A stretch of 64,000 bases of DNA, taken from the NCBI GenBank assembly GCA_947034885.2, contig OX344755.2, positions 26,667,052-26,731,051 on the forward strand, read 5' to 3'. Within the stretch, counting starts at the first letter, position 1. Each line of letters starts with the position of its first letter. Under the pieces are notes generated by a model that saw only the letters and a program-made list of their open reading frames with translations, did not search any database and was not told the DNA's origin. Below, piece after piece: positions 54,425-64,000 of the stretch. Made by a program: the position numbers and the translations under genes. Source of the stretch: Thuidium tamariscinum (lineage: Eukaryota; Streptophyta; Bryopsida; Hypnales; Thuidiaceae).

Positions 54425-55670
54425 AACCCCAAATATTTTGGAGACTAAATTCTTAGATTTGTCAAGTAAAAAGAAGATTCAAAGAGTTTGACAGGCTTTT
54501 GGAATTTTAACACCTCCACAATAAAACATTATAATCTTTCAATCAATAAGTGATATTGTTGTGTTTTATTTTTCTAAGTAATGTTTAACATATCTTGTTT
54601 GAATTGTTATTGTAACATTGAACAAGAGTTTGATAAGGCTTATAAAAATGTTCATTTATTCTTCAATTTAGAACAAATTCCAAGAAGCTTAAAAAAAGTC
54701 TTGCTCATGTATGGTTAACCCCTATAAGACAAGGGTACACTAATTTGGTGTTTCCAAAATCTTGAAGTTAAATAAAACCTAACCAAGTTGCTATTTTTAC
54801 TGGACTACATTTTGGGAGAAAGTTTTTGAAGTATGCTTTAAGCTTATATTGAAAATAATAGACTATAATTTTTCTATCTAAGGTATTCTGCTAGGGTATC
54901 CATCGAAATGATACTTGCATATACTAGATCTTGGATATAAAATTACATTAGAAATTCATTTGAAAAAATAGTCCAATACATTTTATTGAGCCAAAAATTG
55001 ATTGGGGTTATACATTTTAGGTTATTCTAGTTAATTTTTATTCCTCAAATTTTTTTAGGATTTGACTTGGGAAAAGACAATTGGAAGACTTGAACTCACT
55101 TTTACAATTTTTACACCCTCATGAGCAAACATTATAATCTTTCAATCCAAAAGTAATGATGATGTGTTGGATTTTCCTAAATGATGTCTAGTATGTCTAA
55201 TTTGAATTTGTTCAATTACATTTCTCAAGAAATTGATGAAGCTCATAATGAAGTAGTCTTTTTGTTCACTTTAGCAGAAATTCCAAACAGGGTTTTCTAC
55301 CCGGACAGCGCGACAGACAGACGTCACGTGACGTCTTGTAGAGCCCTCGCGACGTCCAATAGTGTCAACATCATAAGAAAATAAAAATAAATCATTAGAA
55401 ATTTAAATTTTTGACATATTTAAGTTCGGTTTCAATTAAGTGTTTTAGTTTCATGATTACATATTATATTTTATATTTAGATTCATAGTTATAGTAAGAT
55501 TTTCATTTTTTTGAGCTACTGAAAATGGACTTTCGCAATAAGGTGCGACGCCTTTCGTAACAAGTTGTCACCATGACACGCGACGTCAGACGTCCTACAC
55601 AACACTCGAACCCAAAAATATGTCCGACAAGACAACCCTGATTCCAAACAGGTCCAAAAAGGCCTGATGC
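54425..55670 (+). repeat. T2 elements of copy B, one split by a hAT MITE
   Basis: Counterpart of 7,545-8,430: a right-half fragment, then a copy starting CCCCTATAAGAC after ttaa near 54,718. The latter is interrupted at attccaaa by the MITE at 55,288-55,640. Confidence 0.55.
55288..55640. mobile_element. hAT MITE (copy B only)
   Basis: 353 bp, CAGGGTTTTCTACCCGGAC at the left and TCCGACAAGACAACCCTG at the right. Flanked by the 8-bp duplication ATTCCAAA (55,280-55,287 and 55,641-55,648). Copy A has one ATTCCAAA there (near 8,396-8,403), a clean empty site. Same family as 17,930-18,290 and the termini at 497 and 14,123. Confidence 0.93.
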
Positions 55671-55714
55671 GTGTCTTACCCTGGAAACATTTTTTTAAAA
55701 CTCCAACTCGGATT

Positions 55715-55990
55715 TGGCATGCGCGGTCGCCCTACCTCTGGACCCGCAGTCGCCATGCTTGCGGACCCACGGTCGCCCTCCAAACCTAGGCGCGGTCGCC
55801 TTCCAGACCCATTGTCGCCCTCCAGACCCGAGGTTGCCTTACCTTTGGACCCGCTGTTGCCCCCTGAATGCGCGGTCGCCTCACTAGTGGACCCGCGGTC
55901 GCGAAATTAGCTGCGGTCGCCCCTCCAAATTCCAGAGCTTGCCTTCCTTTGGCCCTTCACCCGCAGTCTCGTGTGGACGACCGCGGGTAA
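55715..55990. repeat. GTCGCC-rich array upstream of the hAT gene, copy B
   Basis: Orthologous to 8,455-8,700 with altered units; the downstream TATA-like box is kept near 56,006. Confidence 0.8.
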
Positions 55991-56235
55991 ATGGAATGAG
56001 GCACTATATATGTTGGGGAAGCAATAGTTTCTCATCTTGCTCTGGTGATTAGACTCTTGACTTGAACCTTCGAAAGAAGCTTCTTGCGGATGTTTGGATT
56101 CAACGGAGGACAACTACCTTGCTTTGAGAGGTTTTTAAAATCACTCAAAGTGGGTAGCTTTGTCATTACATCTTTTACACTATTTACTTGATTGATCCAG
56201 TGTTTTGGTGCCAAGATCACTTATAGATTTGCACA

Positions 56236-57735
56236 ATGGTTGGCCCTGGTGGGGGGCAGGGAGCAAGCGATACATGAAGGGCCACAAAAGATTGGGATCC
56301 TTGGTTCATACCATGTACACCTGACAATAATTCGGCTTATCCTCGGAAATGTACATTTTGTGGATGGAGCAAAGTATTTGTACGGAAGAGGGCATTTAGT
56401 CACTTTGGATATGGCGGATCGACAACATCAGAGCGTTGTCCTAAAATCCCTAGGAATGTGAAGAACAAGTTTTCAGCATGTGGTGGGGCGGTTCCTAAAG
56501 CCATGAGCTTTGAAGAAATGTATGAGGCACCATTAGTTGGTGCCCCAAGCAATGTTGAGGGTGAATCCATCATTCAAGAACTAGAGCACATAGAAGTGGG
56601 AGGCCATGGGGATCCTATTGGCTTGAACGAAAGTCAGACTATCGGCCCTGACTCAGTGGATTCTACTCCAGCTATGGTCGAGAGAACAAGGAGTGGCCCT
56701 TCAACTTCTCGTCAAAGAAGTATAGATGAATCATTACAAATGGGCCTCAGGCAAAAGCTGGATAGGATGTGGTCCTCTTTCTTTTACGAGGCTAACATTG
56801 CGTTCAACGTTGTACGGCACCCTGCCTTCATCAAGGCTGTGAAAGAAACTCCAGCGGCTGGATTCTTGTATCACCCACCCGCAATGAATGCAATCCGCAC
56901 AAAAATGATTGATGTGAAGAAGGCAACAGTGAAGAAAGTAGTCACTGAGCGGACAAAACATTCTATTGTCCGATATGGTGCAACTATTTGTACAGATGGA
57001 TGGTCAGATACCAATAGACGTCCATTGATGAATATGATGCTTGTTTGTCCAGCCGGGGATACTTTTTTGGGATCAGTGGACAGTACGGGGCATAAAAAGG
57101 ACCTAGGGTATACAGTTGAGATGTTGACAAAATACATAGAAGAGGTCGGTCCAGCCAACATTGTCCAAATGTACACAGATAATGCCCCAGTAATGACGGG
57201 AGCTATGACAAGCTTGGAAGAGAAGTACCCTCACATGTATAAACAAGGATGTGCAACTCACATTCTAGATTTACTTTTGGAGGATTGGAGAAAGGATCAA
57301 AGAGTGAAGGATTTGGTCAAGGACTGTAGGGAAATGGTAAAGTTCGTTCGAAAATACCACTTCACACTAGCTCTATTCGGAAATGGTCACCGAAGAAGGT
57401 ATTGAGACTTCTAGGAGCAACACGCTTCGCTACCAATTTTCTCATGATAGACCGATTAGTGGAATGCAAGCAAGCTTTGCACATGGTGATTGCAGGCGAG
57501 GGGTATATGGCATTCGAGTTCAATTTGAATAACAAACAAAATGGAGGTATAATGATGCGCAGAGCAAAAGATGTTCGATTGAACATTCATTTGGAAGGGT
57601 TTTGGATAAGATGCAAGAATTTCTTGCACATGGTAGAGCCCGTGCTCATTGCTCTACGACACTTTGATGGAAAAATCCCGGCAATGCCATAAGCTTGGAT
57701 AATCATGAAAGACTTGAAAAGGCATGTATATTCTC
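56236..57735 (+). pseudogene. hAT-family transposase, copy B, truncated
   Basis: Counterpart of 8,945-10,445. It shares the TGA at codon 14 (56,275-56,277). It has a private 1-bp deletion near 57,374 (ctctattcgg against ctctttttcgg in A) that shifts the frame to a stop at 57,403. After correction there is another stop, AAA to TAA, at 57,690-57,692. Sequence homology ends at 57,735, losing the dimerisation block and tail. It retains TDNAPV at the second catalytic-type Asp, where copy A has TDTAPV. Confidence 0.9.
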
Positions 57736-58586
57736 CAACGACGCTAAATTGTGAGCCTAAAAGCGTGAGCCCGAGAGCTGTGAGCGTACATTATGCGAGC
57801 CCAGATATTTAGTTGAAGTAAATAGTAATTTTTTTCAATATTCCAAAAAAAATTCAATGGACTTCTAATCTAAGGTGACCCGAGTAGTATACATGTACCC
57901 CTAGTTCACTGGTTTAGGGTGTGACAAAGACCCTATAACCGTGAACCTATAACCGTGGACTTTGAACCATGGGTTTAGGGTTTAGGTTTTATTCACATAT
58001 ACTACTTCATGTACACCTTTTACTTAAGACTTTTTCCTATGATTTAGAATTGAAGACAAAGAATGTGGGGCGATTGCAATGTCAAACAATACGTTGAATT
58101 TTGGACTGGATTTAAAGAAGCTCCCAAGCACTGTTTTGGCTCCTGTGAAAGAGTGACCCTCGATTTCAGGTTGATGGCCTCATTAACTAATCATAAATTG
58201 TTGGATTCGTATGGCATAAAATACGGAGAATAGGAGATTGACATATATTGGTTTAGGGTTCTTGAGCGATTTGAAAGCAAGTACATAATTGATACAGTAA
58301 TCTGTGGTTCTAAATAATTCATTATAAATTTATCATACAATTTGAGGTCAAGGATTAGGGTTAGGAGGTTACAACAAAATGGCATAAGAGTTTTAGAAAA
58401 ATAAAGGTAGTCACTGCAGAAAAAGATATATTCCTTGAAGATTCAGTACAAATGAAGGCCTACGAAGACTTCATGAGGAACAAATAGTCATCCTCAATAG
58501 GTGTAGCGGGTGCTACATACAATCATGGATGGCGTAGAGTTATCTAATAATCCGGTATAGATGTGCTGAATGCTAGTACTACTGAA
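57736..58586. other. Junction region between copy B and the MULE, non-coding
   Basis: Starts caacgacgctaaattgtgag and has short repeats of gtgagc and ctataaccgtg. A plant telomere-type stretch (ggtttagggtttagg) lies at about 57,968-57,992. It may contain the left end of the MULE; no matching inverted end is visible in the window. Confidence 0.45.
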
Positions 58587-61500
58587 TTAGGCCTTTATTT
58601 TTATCATTCCTGCTTTCTCTAGTAGTGTCATAATCTCATCCATGCTAAAGCTAGGGGCATGAATGAACTTGTCCTTCTTTGGATCAACCTTGCACAAATA
58701 ACGGAAAATATAATATAAATGTTTGCAGTTAACATACTTCCCTCTCTTGCCGATGGATGCAGACAACATACCAATGAAGTACAAGCAAGTGCAAGCTGGG
58801 AAATTTGAAATAGTAACACGATATACCATGTGATGAGGTTCTACACCAGACTGTAAAGTAATAACAGCTCCAAGGCCTGGATAAGGGAGGATGTTCACTC
58901 CAAGGATATTGCCCGTGACATTTCTTGCACTCTCCCATTGATTTTGATGATCATTAGTGGGTGCCTTGTCATTCCTCCGAATGTTTTTTCCATTTCGAAT
59001 ACATGGAGGCTTGTCGGAGTGAGCTGCCTTTGAGTAGTTCCATTCCAAAACCTCGAAAAGTCTGGAAGATGTGAACAAGCGACGCGGAGAGAGTGATGGG
59101 CGCTCTTGAAGGCGAAACCCAGCTTCTTGAAAAAGTATAATCTCATGAGAAGTCAGACTTGTACCCAACATCACAGGCCAGATTTCAGGGAGTTGAGGGC
59201 GACTAAGGACATGAGACCTCCTAGGTCCCATAACGCAACGTTGAATGTCGTCTGGGCAAAACCAGAACTCATCTGTTTCAACGTTCATACCTTTGTACTC
59301 GCGTTTCTGGCCTTTATACATTGGTGCTGCTACAGCTTTAGAACCTCGAACTATGGACATCTTGCACTTCACCTCCGTCTGCGCTTGAATGGCATGGCAC
59401 TTCCTCTTGGACTTTACAGAAATGCGAGCAATGTGCCACTGTGAGGGGTCACAATCCGTCTCCAAAACGTGCATGACATGAGGAAACGCTAGATCTCCTT
59501 CATTTGTAGATGCATTCAGAGCAGTGCCAAATTTCAATTGTACTCTAGGGTGAGAGAAATTGACCTTATCTGGGCGGTGAGAATCACCTTCAGCCCCAAT
59601 AGGCTCATCATGCTTGCGCTTTGTGGAGCGAAAGACTTCCTCTCCTTCTAAATGGGATATACGTGTACACAGTTCTTCCACACCAGGCATATTGCACAAC
59701 GCATCAGTAATCTTCTTCCCGTCAATTTGTTGCTACTGCTCGCTTTAACTTCAGATCATGTCGGGACGGTCCAGTTCCAGAAGGTCCACCATTCAAGTAC
59801 ACGCGATAATTAGTCATTTGCATAAATGCTCGAATCCAATCGTCACAAGTGGCAACATATAAGTCGGTACCACGTTTCCCAGATGCTTGAAGCCACTTGT
59901 TATGTATTGTTTTCGATAGGTTGCAGGATGGAATATCCGCTTCTTCGTCTGCTGACAAACTCTGGAAGTACAATGATAGGATATGTTAATAAAAGTGACA
60001 AATGAAAATAATATAACAAATCCTCAATAGCCAATTTAAAAAAGGAACAATCATTCACCAAATACCATGAAAGAACTGTCCTGAGATATCCAAGATACTT
60101 TAGACTATTAATACAGAAAGAACCAAATCCGGCTAGGAAATACAAGTGTTTTCATTTAGACCTGTGGTTTAAGTGGGGGCCAAGGCCGCGACATCAATCA
60201 ATCACCAGTGGATCACGGGCCCTTTCCATAAGATGAGAGGTTGTATATTGGCTACGAAATGGGAAACCGCAATCCTACAGTGAAGGCCTCTCGGTGGCGA
60301 GATAGGATTCTGAGGACGATCCCAGTTGCAACTGAGGGGTAAGTTCACTAAGTAGGAATAGTTCATATGTGAAAATCTTGAAACTAAGGCTGTGATGAAG
60401 AAAACATGGACTTTGTAAAAGAAGAAATAAAAAAAATGAAAATACTTACTGTCTCCATGAATCCACCCCATTGGCGATAACGGAAGTGCCAAAAAGCTAA
60501 CCATAGCTCTAGCTCTCTCAGGGACTCTTCAGAGGCTGCACCGGACGAATACCACCATGCCTTGATTTGAAGATACTTGCTCTCCGCTTCATCTAGAGTC
60601 TTTGCATCTTTGTAATCTCTACAAAGCCTCACGTGTTGCGCTTGCATATCTCTCTTGATGAGTCGCTCCGTGTGTTGTTTCAAAGAAGTTGCCCAGTGGA
60701 AAAGACATGTGCGTGCTCTATCAACCATTTTGATGGATGCATCACCGGACCCATAAACGATCCTAACAGCATTCCAATTTGCTTGAGCACTATCTGCCAT
60801 GAAGCCTTTGAAGTTGGGATTGTCCAAGCCATTTTTCTCCATAACTCGATTCAAGCATCTCCACATAATGGCTTGGCCCTCCGTGTCCTCGGATTGCATG
60901 TTGCAAACCGCTATAGTCATCACCTTGCAGTAAATCGAATCATAAACATGGCAAGCGATTGTGGTCCATCCTTTGACACGCTTAACATGGTCAAACATAA
61001 GCCAACAATTTTCTAGATCCCCACCTGCTTACATACGCTTCACGAGATCGACTCCACTGCCAGGGCCATCCACTAGCATCTTGAAGAGATAAACTTTTTC
61101 TTGTCCTTGTCCGGGAAATACACTGTCGTGAATGAACTCGATCTTGGCCTGCTTCTTCATTGCAAGTAAGCGGTCGATCTCACCTCCCCCGCTGCCATTG
61201 CTTCGAAAAGAGGCAATGATGTTCCGAACGTTTGGAGAACTTAAGACTTGGAACTTGTCCATCACTGCATCCAAAGCAGGCCCCTTCAACATTTCTTTCG
61301 GAGAATCACCTGAATGAACCAAAAACGTATCCAAGAATTCCTTGCTAGCAGCTAAAGCTATTGCGGAGGTTTTAGCTGTAGGAGTTTTTGCGACCTCCTT
61401 TTCTAGAAGGCCATAAATGGTGTCTACTGAATCTCGACAAAGACCATCTGGAACCGGGTGGTTATGATTGCCTAGGTGAATGCAAGCCCGGGTCATATGA

Positions 61501-62606
61501 GATGATCCTACGACATAGTAGATTCTAGCGTCACAGAAACTGACACATGTAGGTGAAGCTTTACAAACTCTACACACTAATGTAGAATCTCGTGGTGGTA
61601 TTGACCCTACGAGAAACGGAGTAGTAGTATTACCCAACCACTCAGTCTCGTTTTTCTTTGAACACCTAGATATGTAATCGCAAGATGTGTTCGTACAAAT
61701 AAGGTGACCAGCGCATGAAGACTTCCTAAATTTTAGTCCAAGGTTGTTGTGAATGTTTGAGGTCATCGTGCGACACCACGTATGACCATCGTATCGCTTG
61801 TCCATGCCAGTCATACTCTTAGAAGAGCTGGACAAGGGTAATGAACGACAAGGTGGCAATTCTAGGACAATATCACCGTCGAATGATGTAGGAAGAAAAG
61901 GAACTGTCTTATGCTCAATCGAATCAAAATCTATCTGAGCCAGCTCGTTTCTGCACCCTCGAATGTTACGTAGCTTTTTCAGAGATTCTATAATACTAGA
62001 ACTACCTTGCTCTTGTGGATACAACGGAGGCCGAGAAAATACTGAACTACCAGCACTACTATCTCGCATACCAACGAATTGAGATGTGCCAAGGTGGACA
62101 GAAGTCCCAACAGTTTCTGATTCGGACGCAGGGCTGTTATACTTCTTTGGGACTTCCTCTGAATCACTAGACAACTCAACAACAGGACAAGAGAAGCTTC
62201 CTTCATCATCCTTTGATGAAGGAAGACCGTAATGAAGAGAAGAGGGCGAGAGTCCATTGGGCTCTATCTTGACGGCTCGCAACGTAGGAATAGAGGCTGC
62301 GTCGGGCACAGACACTGGCGTCAAAACTTCTGTTGAAGAAACCATGACATCTGATGCTAATCCATATGCCCTATAACGACCTGCACCTAAGCTCCAAAAA
62401 GGTCCGTCATCATTTCTAATTCTACGGATAAGAATCGAGTGGATAAGCGTCCCAGATTCAGAAAGTATCTCTTCCTCCACATAAATAGAAGACTCAACAA
62501 AACCATATCGCACATGAAGCAGGTGGCTTGAAACTTCCGCTAGACCAGAGGAGTCAAGACAAAGAAGAAGAGGGACCTCGTGCCCATTTGCTCTGATTGA
62601 GGCCAT
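58587..62606 (-). pseudogene. MULE transposase (WRKY-GCM1-like finger, MULE DDE, SWIM), lightly damaged
   Basis: Exon 1 runs 62,606-60,450; ATG at 62,606. It encodes a Ser-rich N-terminal region, then a Cys/His cluster with CRVCKASPTC and CIHLGNHNHP like a WRKY-GCM1 finger (about 61,600-61,450), then the MULE DDE region (MADSAQANW..., CLFHWATSL; about 60,990-60,690). An in-frame TAA at 61,029-61,031 interrupts it, probably a former CAA. A canonical intron follows: GTAAGT at 60,449, CCAG ending at 59,962, 488 bp, phase 0. Exon 2 (59,961-58,587) has a 1-bp frameshift near 59,725. It ends in a SWIM finger, CxC...CxH (CTCLYF..., NCKHLYY; about 58,790-58,730). Two lesions in about 3.5 kb of coding sequence suggest recent inactivation. 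MULE transposases mobilise Mutator-like elements. Confidence 0.82.
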
Positions 62607-63467
62607 CGCATGAATACAGTACTCGAAAATGAAAAGTGAATGTAGTCTTCTTTGTGATGCACCATGACTTTAAGCAGAGGCAGTCTTGTTTAGGAGTCAT
62701 GAAATTGTAGTATTTTTAAAAATAATTCAATTGTAGAACGCCAATGAGGACATCAGGTAAAAATGACATTAAGTAGATTAAATTCCCATGAAAATAACAT
62801 TGATGAGTACTGAAGAACGGAATAATATCATGTTTCGAAATCTTGTTATATTGCGCTTGTCAGTCCAAGATGTGCTTACAGTGCAATTAATCTTTTTGAG
62901 TTTCAATTTTGAGTAGGCAACCTAACTTTTCATAATGAACACAGATACATGTATAGACAGTTTGATTTACCTGGGACAAAATCACACCTTGTAAATCCAT
63001 AGTAAATACAAATGCAGACAAGAATCTGATAATATTTTGCCTCCTAGAATTTCAGAATTACAACATATTAGTAACTGAAATATATATAGTATGATCATAA
63101 TGGATCGACTAATCCGTTGCAAAATGCTCAGAGATTAAGAATCAGAAATCCATGAACAACAATCCTTTCTTAAAGGAATGACCAATAAATTCATTTGTGA
63201 AATACCATAACAATGGTGACTTTCGAATCTACACCCAAATCCACTTGTAGCGTAAATATAAGATCAAATGAAATTAGAAGTTCAAAAATTGAAACCAGAG
63301 ATACTAACGGACAACGTCAACCTGTAGACATATAAATTCGGATTTCACACTATGGATTAATTCATTGTGGAGATAGAAAGTAAGCGTTAGAGTAGACATG
63401 TATCCATCTATAAGTCACGAGTTATTCAATCTTTGGGTGAATTCGGTTTTTACAGAGACGCCAAATT
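62607..63467. other. Intergenic region between divergent genes
   Basis: 860 bp, AT-rich, between the minus-strand MULE start and the plus-strand frame at 63,468. It presumably holds the MULE promoter; no unambiguous TATA box was chosen. Confidence 0.45.
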
Positions 63468-63761
63468 ATGGTTGAATCCACTCCCGAATGCAGTAGGAAG
63501 TCTATAGGTAAGAAAAGAAAGAGGGGGATGAGTCGATGCTTTAGTAGTTTGAAGTCCTTGAGAATGTCTCGTGAAAATCGACGCAGACATTTTGAAATTG
63601 CTCAGTCATCACCGAATGAGGGAGAAGATATGCATGGGTTGCCGGAAGATACTTATACAGATGGAGTCAATGAGAATGGTGGACTACCTCGCCCAAGTAT
63701 TGACACCAAATTTCTTGCGCACATCCAGGAGAAGAACGTCAACAGAACTAAACAGTGCAAT
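63468..63761 (+). CDS. Possible first exon of an unidentified gene, continuing beyond the window
   Basis: ATG at 63,468, 98 codons to 63,761, where a donor-like AAT|GTAAGATT follows in phase 0. The product starts with a basic Lys/Arg stretch (residues 11-22) and a second one (34-41). The frame remains open past the donor to 63,842 but becomes Cys/Phe/His-rich, which suits intron sequence. No known family recognised. It is transcribed divergently from the MULE and could be a second gene of the same element. Confidence 0.4.
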
Positions 63762-63953
63762 GTAAGATTCTTTACTCACCAAACCCAATGCATGGTATTC
63801 CATCTATGCAAGGTCCGTTTCATTCTATTGCACACCAATTGAATTCAATATGTCTTCCAAATTTCCAATTACATAGGTTTTATTTATGTTCAAATCAATT
63901 CAAATACTATGATATTCTTCATTAATATTCGAGAATATTTAATTTTATTGAAA

Positions 63954-63986
63954 TAAAAAAAATAAAAAAAATAAAAAAAATAAAAA
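63954..63986. repeat. AT microsatellite
   Basis: Four near-perfect units of aataaaaa at the right edge of the window. Confidence 0.85.
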
Positions 63987-64000
63987 CTGTACCCCGCCGG

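Larger units (their letters stand above)
48283..57735. repeat. Large direct duplication, copy B
   Basis: Collinear with 498-10,445. Carries empty TTAA sites at 48,624 (versus copy A) and 48,708 (versus copy C). Has its own hAT MITE at 55,288. Ends at ttctc (57,735) inside the hAT gene where unrelated sequence begins. Confidence 0.9.

Noticed and set aside
1..64000. tRNA, rRNA or snRNA genes
   Set aside because: Nothing with convincing A/B boxes or conserved rRNA segments was noticed by eye; a covariance-model scan would be needed to exclude them.

Overview
The window looks like repeat-dense nuclear DNA of a land plant. It is AT-rich overall with very GC-rich islands. The gene remnants belong to plant-type families: BED-finger hAT transposases and a MULE with WRKY-GCM1-like and SWIM zinc fingers. 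Degenerate TTTAGGG telomere-type repeats occur near 15.8 kb and 58.0 kb. The species cannot be fixed from the sequence; no organelle, virus or bacterial signature was seen.

Layout: 1-497 is the right part of a hAT-type element carrying a GTCGCC-rich array. 498-10,445 is copy A of a ~9.5-kb block repeated directly as copy B (48,283-57,735). Each copy holds a GTCGCC array, a gene for a basic protein with a domain I call 'KVDW' (N-terminal GW motif, C-terminal VDW motif) plus a coiled-coil reading frame, an AT-rich stretch of TTAA-flanked MITE-like elements, a second GTCGCC array, and a hAT transposase gene. Copy A keeps the long transposase frame to 12,184. Copy B is frameshifted and cut off at 57,735. 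12.7-17.0 kb is a graveyard of TTAA elements. 17.1-25.1 kb is a second KVDW gene, fused to a RING-H2 finger, preceded by a GTCCG-rich array and split by a 4,293-bp hAT-ended foldback element with a perfect 8-bp target duplication and another hAT MITE nested inside. 26,154-29,772 is a 3.6-kb CCGGA-rich element carrying a possible third KVDW-like gene; it split a GTCCG array. That array lies upstream of a second hAT transposase (30,194-33,454). 33.6-35.8 kb holds two more TTAA elements in a short tandem repeat. 35.8-36.8 kb has a GTCCG array with a hAT end abutting a kinase fragment that has no N-lobe. 39.2-41.4 kb is a third, diverged copy of the promoter side of the A/B block. 42.9-44.6 kb holds four minisatellites. 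58.6-62.6 kb (minus strand) is a nearly intact MULE transposase pseudogene. A possible first exon starts at 63,468.

How it fits together (inference): a KVDW-family gene and a hAT transposase gene lie in the same orientation about 5-7 kb apart in copies A and B, and again in the GTCCG version once later insertions are subtracted. Each gene sits behind a GC-rich array of matching type, and the same arrays occur inside elements with CAGGGTTGT hAT ends. This suggests two-gene hAT-like mobile units in which the KVDW protein may be an accessory factor. The A/B pair also gives empty sites showing TTAA insertion by an abundant CCCCTAAA-ended family, and orders several insertions relative to the duplication.
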